This document shows, piece by piece, positions 48,584 to 56,995 of a DNA stretch of 64,000 bases. Numbering within the stretch: position 1 is the stretch's first letter; each line of letters begins with the position of its first letter. The DNA comes from a bacterium (GTDB lineage Bacteria; Patescibacteriota; Saccharimonadia; Saccharimonadales; UBA4665): assembly GCA_021777375.1 (NCBI GenBank), contig JAJYDV010000002.1, positions 1-64,000 on the forward strand, in the 5' to 3' direction. A model generated the notes under the pieces. The model searched no databases and was not told the DNA's origin. It worked only from the letters and a program-made list of their open reading frames with translations. The position numbers and the translations under genes are program-made.

Positions 48584-50638
48584 GTGAGCCAAAGTACGAA
48601 AGTTTTAAGGCTGACTGATCCGGTTTCGGCACTGAAGGGTATTGGCCCTAAAGTGGCCGAGGCCTTTACTAAAAAAGAAGTAAGTACAATTGAAGATTTA
48701 CTTTTTTATCTACCGAGAAAATACCAAGACTACAGTCAAATTACTCCCATAGCTCATCTTCAGCCGGGTCAGGTAAGTATTAAAGTAACCCTGAGCCAAA
48801 TAACGGCCCGCCGGGTGCGTCGGAACCTATCAATTACTCAAGCTTTAGCTAGTGATGAAAGCGGCAGCGTGCGGGTTGTATGGTTTAATCAGCCCTACCG
48901 GGCTGCTACTCTTAAAACCGACGTCGAGTACTTTATATCTGGTAACTTTAAACTGACATCACAACAATTGTCTATAGTTAACCCTTCTTGCGAGATGGCC
49001 GGCGATCCTACCTTAAGCAGTGGCCGGATTGTGCCAATCTATAGTGAGAGTAAAGTGCTAAGTTCCTGGCTAGTGCGCAGGGCGGTAGCACAAGCTTTGC
49101 TGCTTATCCATTCCATAAAGGAATATTTGCCGTCTTACCTAGTTAAAAGCGCAGGTCTAATTAGTATTGCTGATGCATTACAGCAAATTCATTTTCCGGA
49201 GTCCAATCAACAATTAGCTAAAGCCCGGCGTCGGTTTCAATTTGATGAACTTTTTCCTCAGCTCTTAGCAAATGAACTAACTAGTCAAGAGCGCCGAAAA
49301 CAAGCGGCGATTGCAGTAGACTTTAAACTAGATTTGGCGAAATCTTTTGTCGCTAAACTGCCTTTTAAGCTAACTGATGACCAAAGGCGGGTAATCTGGC
49401 AAATTTATCAGGATATGGGAAAGCCGCTGCCAATGAACCGACTGGTCGAGGGAGATGTCGGAAGTGGTAAGACCGTAGTTGCCGTGATGAGTGCCCTAAT
49501 GGCCATGGCTAAAGGATACAAAGTTGCCTTTATTGCCCCTACTGAACTGCTGGCTAGACAGCACGTAAGCACTATCTCCGCACTTCTTAAACCATTAGGC
49601 CTAGACGATCACCTGGTAGTCTTAACCGGAAGTATGAAAAGCTCATCAAAGCGGTCGGCCGTTCTTAAAGCCAATAAGGTACCCGGCGCATTTATAGTTG
49701 GTACTCACAGCTTGTTTACAAGCCAAATCGATTGGAGTAATCTTGCACTTTTAATTATTGACGAACAACATCGTTTCGGCGTTGATCAAAGAATGTCGTT
49801 GCAAAAACGAGCCGGACATTTACCACATTTTTTAAGTATTACGGCAACCCCAATTCCTCGCTCTCTAGCGTTAACCATCTTTAACGATTTAGATATTTCG
49901 CGTCTTAAACAGATGCCCAAGGGTCGGAAACCGATCACATCAAAACTAATTGCTCCTTCAGAACAATCCAGACTTTGGAAGAGCCTGGAAGCTGAACTTC
50001 AGTCGGGGCGTCAATTATATGTGGTTTGTCCCTATATCCATGCTAGAGAGCGCCAAAAAAATATTGCTGCAGAAGTTATTTACGACAATTACAAAGCTCA
50101 TTTTAATACCTACCGTGTGGGTCTCATTCATAGCCAGCTTAGTCAAAAGGAACAAACCACTGTGATGGATGATTTTATTCATAAGAAAATAGATATTCTA
50201 GTTGCTACTACTATTATTGAGGTGGGTGTTGATGTGGCTAATGCTAGTGTAATGATCATATACGGCCCCGAACGGTTCGGGTTGGCTCAACTACACCAAT
50301 TGCGAGGTCGTGTTGGTCGAGGGCAGTATCAGAGTTATTGCTACCTAATGCTAAGTGATACCCTGTCTCCCCCGGAACGCCTGAGGCGCTTTATTAATGT
50401 TGATGACGGTTTTATGTTGAGTGAGCTTGACTTAGCCTTCCGTGGGCCGGGAGCGATTTATGGTAAACTCCAGCACGGAAGAAAGATTGGAAATATGCTA
50501 ACTCTAGATGACCACGAACTAATAATGCTTGTGAAATCGGCTGTCGCAGAATTCATCGCAAAAGGCGAGCCGTTAGCTAAATATTCAGAGTTAGCAGCTG
50601 AGGTTGAGTCATCCCAACAATTAACCTACTTAAATTAA
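48584..50638 (+). CDS. recG: ATP-dependent DNA helicase RecG (GTG start)
   Basis: LKGIGPKVAEAF, LVEGDVGSGKTVVAVMSALMA, DEQHRFGVDQR, QLRGRVGRG. Confidence 0.95.
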   Translation: MSQSTKVLRLTDPVSALKGIGPKVAEAFTKKEVSTIEDLLFYLPRKYQDYSQITPIAHLQPGQVSIKVTLSQITARRVRRNLSITQALASDESGSVRVVWFNQPYRAATLKTDVEYFISGNFKLTSQQLSIVNPSCEMAGDPTLSSGRIVPIYSESKVLSSWLVRRAVAQALLLIHSIKEYLPSYLVKSAGLISIADALQQIHFPESNQQLAKARRRFQFDELFPQLLANELTSQERRKQAAIAVDFKLDLAKSFVAKLPFKLTDDQRRVIWQIYQDMGKPLPMNRLVEGDVGSGKTVVAVMSALMAMAKGYKVAFIAPTELLARQHVSTISALLKPLGLDDHLVVLTGSMKSSSKRSAVLKANKVPGAFIVGTHSLFTSQIDWSNLALLIIDEQHRFGVDQRMSLQKRAGHLPHFLSITATPIPRSLALTIFNDLDISRLKQMPKGRKPITSKLIAPSEQSRLWKSLEAELQSGRQLYVVCPYIHARERQKNIAAEVIYDNYKAHFNTYRVGLIHSQLSQKEQTTVMDDFIHKKIDILVATTIIEVGVDVANASVMIIYGPERFGLAQLHQLRGRVGRGQYQSYCYLMLSDTLSPPERLRRFINVDDGFMLSELDLAFRGPGAIYGKLQHGRKIGNMLTLDDHELIMLVKSAVAEFIAKGEPLAKYSELAAEVESSQQLTYLN

Positions 50639-50656
50639 TTAAGGAGATGTTTAAAG

Positions 50657-51190
50657 TTGCGTGTTATTAGCGGTTATCTAGGCGGTAGGGTTTTTGCAGC
50701 TCCAGACTCAAGTCGAATCCATCCGATGAGCGAAAAAGTGCGTGGTGCAATATTTGCTACGCTTGGAGATGTTTCCGGGCTTCGGGTACTGGACTTATAT
50801 AGCGGCAGCGGTGCGCTTGGCATTGAGGCGGTCAGCAGAGGCGCTTCTGAGGTTCTATCGATTGAAGTTGACCCTCAAGCCGTACGTTTAATAAATAAAA
50901 ATCTGATTGATTTAAAAATTAACGACAAGCTTAGGGTAATCAACGTTCGTTTAGAGCCTTGGTTAAAACAAAAAACAAAACTTTTTGATTTAATTCTCGC
51001 TGATCCGCCGTATGATCGGGTTCCAACTGTTCTAACGCTCGAATCAATTTCCTTACTGCTAAAACTCGAGGGTTTAATGGTATTATCCTGGCCCGGTAAT
51101 TATGAACTACCGCAATTTAAAGCAACAAATTTACTTAAAATAAAGAATTTTAATGATGCCCAAGTTGGCTTTTACCGGAAACAAAACTAG
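50657..51190 (+). CDS. rsmD: 16S rRNA (guanine966-N2)-methyltransferase RsmD (TTG start, SD AAGGAG)
   Basis: MRVISGYLGGR, VRGAIFATLGD, VLDLYSGSGALGIEAVSRGA, LADPPYD. Confidence 0.92.
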   Translation: MRVISGYLGGRVFAAPDSSRIHPMSEKVRGAIFATLGDVSGLRVLDLYSGSGALGIEAVSRGASEVLSIEVDPQAVRLINKNLIDLKINDKLRVINVRLEPWLKQKTKLFDLILADPPYDRVPTVLTLESISLLLKLEGLMVLSWPGNYELPQFKATNLLKIKNFNDAQVGFYRKQN

Positions 51191-51935
51191 AATTAACAGA
51201 GTGAGATTTATAATAATTGTTAATTTCAAGATAACGAAGAACTGGGACAAATAAAACGCTGTAGCTAACTAATGCTGCAGCCACATCGCCTATCAGGCTA
51301 CTGCCAAAAACTGCACTAGCCAAAAGACTAATGATTAAGACCAAGATGTAAGTTCCGTAAATAGGGTACATAAATTTAGTACTCTGAGAGGAGGAAAGTT
51401 TAAAAAGTTCCCTATAGCTTAGATTGGGGTTTTGCGCAGCATAATAAGGTAAAAATACATATCTTCTAAATAACAGTATGCCGGGCAGAATAAAGGCGAT
51501 AAGTCCAAGAACTACAATTAGCATAAACAGTAGTTCACTAAAAAGTACTTTCCAAAATATTTTAAATCCCTCCCTATAGCAGATCATTACTTGAGGCAAT
51601 TGTTTATCTGCAGCATGAATCCGAAAATAAATTGACGGCGCAAAATTAATAATACTTAGTGACAGCCAGATAATAATTAATCCTAAACCTATTTCGTTGC
51701 GCGTTGTTATGGCTGAAAAATGAATCGAGTGACTTTTAGAACTAATAATTACTAAATTACCCAGGTAAAAGCCGCCTAAAATCTTAAACAGTAGCGGAAT
51801 AAAAAAAAGGAAAGCAATCGGCTCATAATTTTTGATGGCTAATCGGTAACTTGGTCCTACCAGCTGCAAGCTTGGAACTGCTTTTACCTGACTTTGAAAT
51901 ATATTTTTATTATGGCTACTCATGGCATACCGCAA
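51150..51935 (-). CDS. Hypothetical multi-TM membrane protein
   Basis: 261 aa, several hydrophobic segments; 41-bp convergent overlap with rsmD. Confidence 0.7.
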   Translation of the reverse strand: MRYAMSSHNKNIFQSQVKAVPSLQLVGPSYRLAIKNYEPIAFLFFIPLLFKILGGFYLGNLVIISSKSHSIHFSAITTRNEIGLGLIIIWLSLSIINFAPSIYFRIHAADKQLPQVMICYREGFKIFWKVLFSELLFMLIVVLGLIAFILPGILLFRRYVFLPYYAAQNPNLSYRELFKLSSSQSTKFMYPIYGTYILVLIISLLASAVFGSSLIGDVAAALVSYSVLFVPVLRYLEINNYYKSHSVNSSFVSGKSQLGHH

Positions 51936-52078
51936 ATATGACAGCTAATGACTAATAATGTCAAACTTAATAGAAAACTCACTAACTAACAATCCTTCTG
52001 ATAAGATACAATAGTTAGAAGATTGCACAGCAGTTTATCGCCCTTCTGCGAGATTGCAATTTAAACAGTATTTAGTAC

Positions 52079-52162
52079 GCGCGGGTGGCGAAATGGTAGA
52101 CGCACTAGCCTTAGGAGCTAGCGGGGCAACCCATGGAGGTTCAAATCCTCTCCCGCGCACCA
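52079..52162 (+). tRNA. tRNA-Leu (anticodon TAG), CCA encoded
   Basis: GCGCGGG/CCCGCGC acceptor, CTAGC-CTTAGGA-GCTAG anticodon arm, long variable arm, GGTTCAAATCC, ACCA. Confidence 0.96.
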
Positions 52163-52183
52163 ATATAATTTAACTTATTTTTC

Positions 52184-53488
52184 ATGAAACTTTCGACTTC
52201 CCCATATAAAGGTGCACGTGACTTCTACCCAGAAGATCAGGCTTTACGTGAGTACATGTTTGGGGTCATGAAGCAAACGGTAGAGAAATACGGTTATCAG
52301 GAGTATGATGCTCCACTTATTGAGCCGATCGAGTTATACAGGGCTAAAAGCGGTGAAGAAATAGTATCCGAACAAACCTATACCTTTATTGATCGTGGCG
52401 GTCGTGAAGTGGCAATTCGGCCAGAAATGACACCTACCGTTAGTCGAATGGTTGCTGCTAGGAGACAGCAGCTAGGTTATCCATTGCGCTGGTTTTCAAT
52501 TCCTAATCTTTGGCGCTATGAGCGTCCTCAGCGCGGTCGTTTCCGGGAGCACTGGCAACTAAATGTTGATTTATTTGGGGTTAAATCGATGTCAGCCGAA
52601 CTAGAGCTAATGATGGTAGCCGGAGACATCTTTAAAGCATTTGGTGCGGGACCTGAAATGTACTCATTCCGTGTAAATCATCGTAAGCTTCTAGATGAAA
52701 TATTTTTTAGCGAGCTTAAATTATCTCAAAATCAAGCCGTCAGCATGGCACATTTAATTGATCGCCGCAATAAAATAGATCATTCACAATTCTTAAAATA
52801 CGTGGACGAGTTATTAACCGCTTCACAGAAAGAAAATCTTGTCGCCGAGAAGTTACTTAAGATCTTAGAAACTAAATCTTTAAGTGAATTACCGGCTAGT
52901 TTAAGAAGTAATCCGGCTGCCATAGAATTACAAAAACTACTCTCGTCGTGCTCAAAGTACGGACTGGATAACGTTATTTTTGATATCTCTTTAGTGCGCG
53001 GTTTTGATTACTACAGCGGAATAGTATTTGAACTTTTCGATAACGATCCGGACAACAAACGATCGATGCTTGGTGGCGGGCGCTATGACGGTCTTGTTGG
53101 GTTATTTGGAGTAGATCCGTTGCCGACAGTCGGTTTTGGGTTAGGTGACGCAACCCTGCTTAACTTCTTGACTTTGCATCATCTATTGCCAATGCTTAAA
53201 TCCACAGTTGAGTTAATCATTACTCCCCTAAGCGCAGGCGAGGTGCTCGACGGGGCAACTCTAGCCGCTAACGACTTAAGGAAACTCGGAATTAATGTTG
53301 CTGTGGATTATTCCGAACGTAAACTAGCCGATCAGTTTAAGTCGGCGCAGAAAAAACAAGTCAATTTCGTGCTAATCGTTGGTCCTAAAGAAATAGCAAC
53401 TCAGAAGTTCACATTAAGAAATCTAGCAGAGTCAAGCGAGACCATACTTAGCTTAAAGCAAGTGGCCAGCAAATTAGGGACAAAATAA
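52184..53488 (+). CDS. hisS: Histidyl-tRNA synthetase
   Basis: GARDFYPEDQALREYM, RPEMTPTVSRMVA, RGFDYYSGIVFE, LGGGRYDGL. Confidence 0.96.
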   Translation: MKLSTSPYKGARDFYPEDQALREYMFGVMKQTVEKYGYQEYDAPLIEPIELYRAKSGEEIVSEQTYTFIDRGGREVAIRPEMTPTVSRMVAARRQQLGYPLRWFSIPNLWRYERPQRGRFREHWQLNVDLFGVKSMSAELELMMVAGDIFKAFGAGPEMYSFRVNHRKLLDEIFFSELKLSQNQAVSMAHLIDRRNKIDHSQFLKYVDELLTASQKENLVAEKLLKILETKSLSELPASLRSNPAAIELQKLLSSCSKYGLDNVIFDISLVRGFDYYSGIVFELFDNDPDNKRSMLGGGRYDGLVGLFGVDPLPTVGFGLGDATLLNFLTLHHLLPMLKSTVELIITPLSAGEVLDGATLAANDLRKLGINVAVDYSERKLADQFKSAQKKQVNFVLIVGPKEIATQKFTLRNLAESSETILSLKQVASKLGTK

Positions 53489-53537
53489 AAGAAGCGCTAT
53501 TTTCGCCTGCAAGAGTTTAATGGTAGAATAGGCGCTT

Positions 53538-54827
53538 ATGCAATCAACTATTGAATATATTGAGCCTACCAAAGTTAAAATTAATATTAGCGTTGATGCA
53601 AAAGAATTGCGAAATGCTAAAGAAAAAGCCATAAATAAATTAGCATCATCGGTTAGTGTACCCGGATATCGAGCTGGAAAAGCACCCTCATCCGCAATAG
53701 AAAAACATCTTGACCCTAATTTGCTTTCGCAGGAATCCTTGGAGCAAGCTCTTAGCGATAGTTACGCTAAAGCATTAGGAGAATATGAGCTGCGGCCAGT
53801 TAGCAATCCGGAAGTTGTGATTAAGTCCTTTGTTCCCTATGAGAGTTTAAACATTGAAACCACCAGTGAAGTTCTTGGAAAAGTTAAGCTCGGTAAGTTT
53901 AGCGGTCTAAAAATTGGAGGCGATAAAAAATTAGCAGCAATTAAGTCTGAAGATGTTGATAACGTTATTAAGAGTCTACAAAAGCAACTAGCAACTAGAA
54001 CTTCAGTCAAGCGAGCCGCACAAGAAGGTGATGAAGTAGTAATCGATTTTGTCGGGAAATATGCCGATAGTAGTGATCTAATTGAAGGGGCTAGTGGTAA
54101 GGACTATCCTCTAGAGCTGGGTAGTGCTTCTTTTATACCTGGGTTTGAAACTAAATTAGTAGGCGTCAAAGCTGGTGAGAAACGGGAAATTGAACTTGTT
54201 TTCCCGAAAGACTACCAGGCTTCTTTGTTACGCAATAAAAAAGCTCTTTTTGAAGTTAATGTCAAAACTGTCAATCAGCTAGCTATCCCTAAGCTAGATG
54301 ATCAATTTGCGAAACAGGTTGGACAGTTTAATAGCCTAAGCGATTTGAAAGATGATATCAAACGCGAGCTAATGGCTAATCGAGCTAGCGAACAAGCTAA
54401 GCAGTTTCAAAACTTATTGCTTGAGAATATTATTGAAACCTCGAGCGTTGACTTGCCAAAAGTATTAATTGATGATGAAACGTCAAAATTAGAAAGTGAA
54501 CTTAGAAATAACTCAGCCTACAGAGGTATGACTTGGAACGAATATTTGGCTAACGAAGGTCTAACCGAGGAAAATTATAAGAAACAGCTTGAATTGCAAG
54601 CTACTAAAAGTGTAAAGGCCGGTTTAGTAATTGGCGAAATTGCCGCCAATCTTAGGATTAATGTTCTTCCAGAAGAAGTGGATTCAAGGATTGCTGCCTT
54701 AAAGAAGCAATACGCAAGTGATCCTTTAATGCAAAAAGAATTAGACAGGAAAGAAAATCGTAGCGATCTTCAGAGTAGGATTCTGGTCGAAAAAACTATT
54801 CAGCGTTTAGTTGAACTTAATTCTTAA
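53538..54827 (+). CDS. tig: Trigger factor
   Basis: VPGYRAGKAPSSAIEKHL, GDEVVIDFVGKYADS, FIPGFETKLVGVKAGEKREIELVFPKDY. Confidence 0.95.
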   Translation: MQSTIEYIEPTKVKINISVDAKELRNAKEKAINKLASSVSVPGYRAGKAPSSAIEKHLDPNLLSQESLEQALSDSYAKALGEYELRPVSNPEVVIKSFVPYESLNIETTSEVLGKVKLGKFSGLKIGGDKKLAAIKSEDVDNVIKSLQKQLATRTSVKRAAQEGDEVVIDFVGKYADSSDLIEGASGKDYPLELGSASFIPGFETKLVGVKAGEKREIELVFPKDYQASLLRNKKALFEVNVKTVNQLAIPKLDDQFAKQVGQFNSLSDLKDDIKRELMANRASEQAKQFQNLLLENIIETSSVDLPKVLIDDETSKLESELRNNSAYRGMTWNEYLANEGLTEENYKKQLELQATKSVKAGLVIGEIAANLRINVLPEEVDSRIAALKKQYASDPLMQKELDRKENRSDLQSRILVEKTIQRLVELNS

Positions 54828-54838
54828 TATTTTTAACT

Positions 54839-55078
54839 TTATAGATTGTGAATTTCTTGGGCTTTTCTGATTGCCTTGAGTCCAGCAGCAACAGCAGCAG
54901 CTCCCAGTGCTAGCGCCTCTCCCCCGTCAAATGAAAATAAGTTGCTTTTAAAATGCTCAAACGAGTTAATAGCGAACAAAACTGACGAACCAAAACATAA
55001 GGCTCCAATCTTCTCAAGCAGAGCACTTTCCGGCGAATAGTTTTCGTCTTGGTGAAAAGATTCGTTAATCATATACAT
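54839..55078 (-). CDS. Small hypothetical membrane-associated protein
   Basis: 79-aa ORF with Ala-rich hydrophobic segments in the tig-clpP interval. Confidence 0.4.
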   Translation of the reverse strand: MYMINESFHQDENYSPESALLEKIGALCFGSSVLFAINSFEHFKSNLFSFDGGEALALGAAAVAAGLKAIRKAQEIHNL

Positions 55079-55216
55079 TAATTAATGTAAATTGTCCGAA
55101 AGCTCTAGTTTTCCTCATAAGTCTATTTTCAAACATTCGCGAAGCTTTAAGTTAAGGAATTATATTATAATTTAAGTAGCATAGAATCAATGGTTTCAGT
55201 TTTGAGATAAAAAATT

Positions 55217-55483
55217 TTAGTAACTTTCAATCTGTTGCTCGGCAACCAATACTTCCAGACAAATTTGCGCGGCAGCCTTAAAAATCGGATCATCGGATCG
55301 GTTAGGGTCGGTCATGTCCATTAGATATGTAGTACTTTGTTCTAGTGGCAAAACTGTGAGATCTAATACAAGATCCGTTATGCGCTTGGATGTATTGTCG
55401 CTAGGGTGTAACGGAATATCTTTATCAATAAATCGTTTTTCAAGTAATGAAAGTCGCCATTCACTAAATATCGGCTCACTCAT
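55217..55483 (-). CDS. Small hypothetical acidic protein
   Basis: 88-aa ORF; TATAAT 9 nt upstream of its ATG on the reverse strand. Confidence 0.5.
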   Translation of the reverse strand: MSEPIFSEWRLSLLEKRFIDKDIPLHPSDNTSKRITDLVLDLTVLPLEQSTTYLMDMTDPNRSDDPIFKAAAQICLEVLVAEQQIESY

Positions 55484-55528
55484 GATTCTAATATTATACC
55501 CTGCGCACTATGATAGAGTACGATAAAG

Positions 55529-55557
55529 TTGTCACAATACTAGCAACATGTTATAAA
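55529..55557 (+). promoter_or_regulatory. Predicted promoter giving a leaderless mRNA for the 176-aa ORF
   Basis: TTGTCA-N17-TATAAA, 7 nt before ATG 55565. Confidence 0.65.
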
Positions 55558-55564
55558 TACCAAA

Positions 55565-56095
55565 ATGACTTCATATGAGAATAATTCTGAAAACTTCCCA
55601 AGTTATTTACATCTTCCGGAAAGTTTACCGGAAGTTATTCCTCCTAAAATCTCACAATATTTAGCTCGTTCTACCGCGCTGTTATATAAATATGGAGCAG
55701 CTAAGATTTTAGCTAATGACTACCATAATAAGCAGTATTTAGTTGAATCCGATGTAACGGTAGGTTCAGAGTACTATTATGACGAATCATATTTTTTTGA
55801 AGCAGATTCATTTCGAGAATTTCATGAATCTAAACTACCTTTAACAGCCCTGGCGCAACGGCACAAAGAGGATTTGATATTCGGATTAGTTAAAGTCGAT
55901 GCTTTTGGAGAAATTCTGTGTGGGTATTGTGTCGATATGTTTTGCATTTACCCAAATTCTAGAAATACAGTAAACGCCTATATCAGCAAAAAACATGGTT
56001 TGAGTCAACAAATAATTGATACCACTATTGCGCTGGTTTCTGAGCAACTTAAAATTGGCTGGAGCCCAGTTTATGATCTTAAAGAAAGCCTCTAG
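55565..56095 (+). CDS. Hypothetical protein, 176 aa
   Basis: Complete ORF with good upstream promoter; no family recognised. Confidence 0.6.
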   Translation: MTSYENNSENFPSYLHLPESLPEVIPPKISQYLARSTALLYKYGAAKILANDYHNKQYLVESDVTVGSEYYYDESYFFEADSFREFHESKLPLTALAQRHKEDLIFGLVKVDAFGEILCGYCVDMFCIYPNSRNTVNAYISKKHGLSQQIIDTTIALVSEQLKIGWSPVYDLKESL

Positions 56096-56110
56096 GGAGT
56101 AAGATTTTAA

Positions 56111-56137
56111 CTAGCACTCTTGACTATTGAGTGCTAA
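56111..56137 (+). promoter_or_regulatory. CIRCE operator (HrcA binding site) upstream of clpP
   Basis: CTAGCACTC-N9-GAGTGCTAA; contains -35 TTGACT, N17 then TAAACT. Confidence 0.92.
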
Positions 56138-56158
56138 TTTTTTAAACTAATCAGAAGT

Positions 56159-56779
56159 ATGAAATTAAGAATAGATGACATCAATTCGCAGATTTTGGTC
56201 CCTACAGTTATCGAGCAAGAGGGTCGTTATGAGCGGGCGTATGATATCTATTCGCGCTTGCTTAAAGAGCGCATTATTTTTTTAGGCAGTGACATTAATG
56301 AAACCAGCGCCAATATTGTCGTTGCCCAAATGCTATTTCTCCAAGCCAATGATCCCAAGAAAGATATTTTCTTATATATTAACAGTCCGGGAGGCTCGGC
56401 ATATGATGCGCTGGCAATTTATGACACTATGCAATATGTCAGTAACGACATTCAAACTGTCGGTATTGGTGTGCAAGCATCGGCTGCGGCCTTTATTCTA
56501 AGTAGCGGCACTAAGGGCAAACGTTCGCTTCTACCAAACTCAACAGTCATGATCCATCAGCCATCAAGTGGCACACAGGGCAAGATAACTGATCAGGAGA
56601 TTAGTTTACGCGAGGGTCTGAGACTTAAAAAAGTCTTAGAAGAGATTATGGCAAAAAATACAGGTCAAACTTTGGCTAAAATTCATACTGACATGGAGCG
56701 AGATAAGTGGCTTTCCGCAGAAGAGGCCAAAAAGTATGGTTTAGTCGATATGGTGTTTAAACCCGCGAAACGCGCATAA
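56159..56779 (+). CDS. clpP: ATP-dependent Clp protease proteolytic subunit
   Basis: [56 protein letters not shown]. Confidence 0.96.
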   Translation: MKLRIDDINSQILVPTVIEQEGRYERAYDIYSRLLKERIIFLGSDINETSANIVVAQMLFLQANDPKKDIFLYINSPGGSAYDALAIYDTMQYVSNDIQTVGIGVQASAAAFILSSGTKGKRSLLPNSTVMIHQPSSGTQGKITDQEISLREGLRLKKVLEEIMAKNTGQTLAKIHTDMERDKWLSAEEAKKYGLVDMVFKPAKRA

Positions 56780-56995
56780 TTAATCATTGTTTTATGATCA
56801 ACTATTGACATGCATGCTATGTATCTGTCAAACTATAGTATAAGAAGTAGTGTAGGCTGGGGATTTTGTTTGCTAAAACAGTATCAAGATCAGGATGCTT
56901 AGGTACCTTCGCTCAAAATTAAATCAACAAAATATTATTAATCGCAAACTAAACTAACCAATGCTTATAAATTAAGCGAAGGGAGATATTTACGA

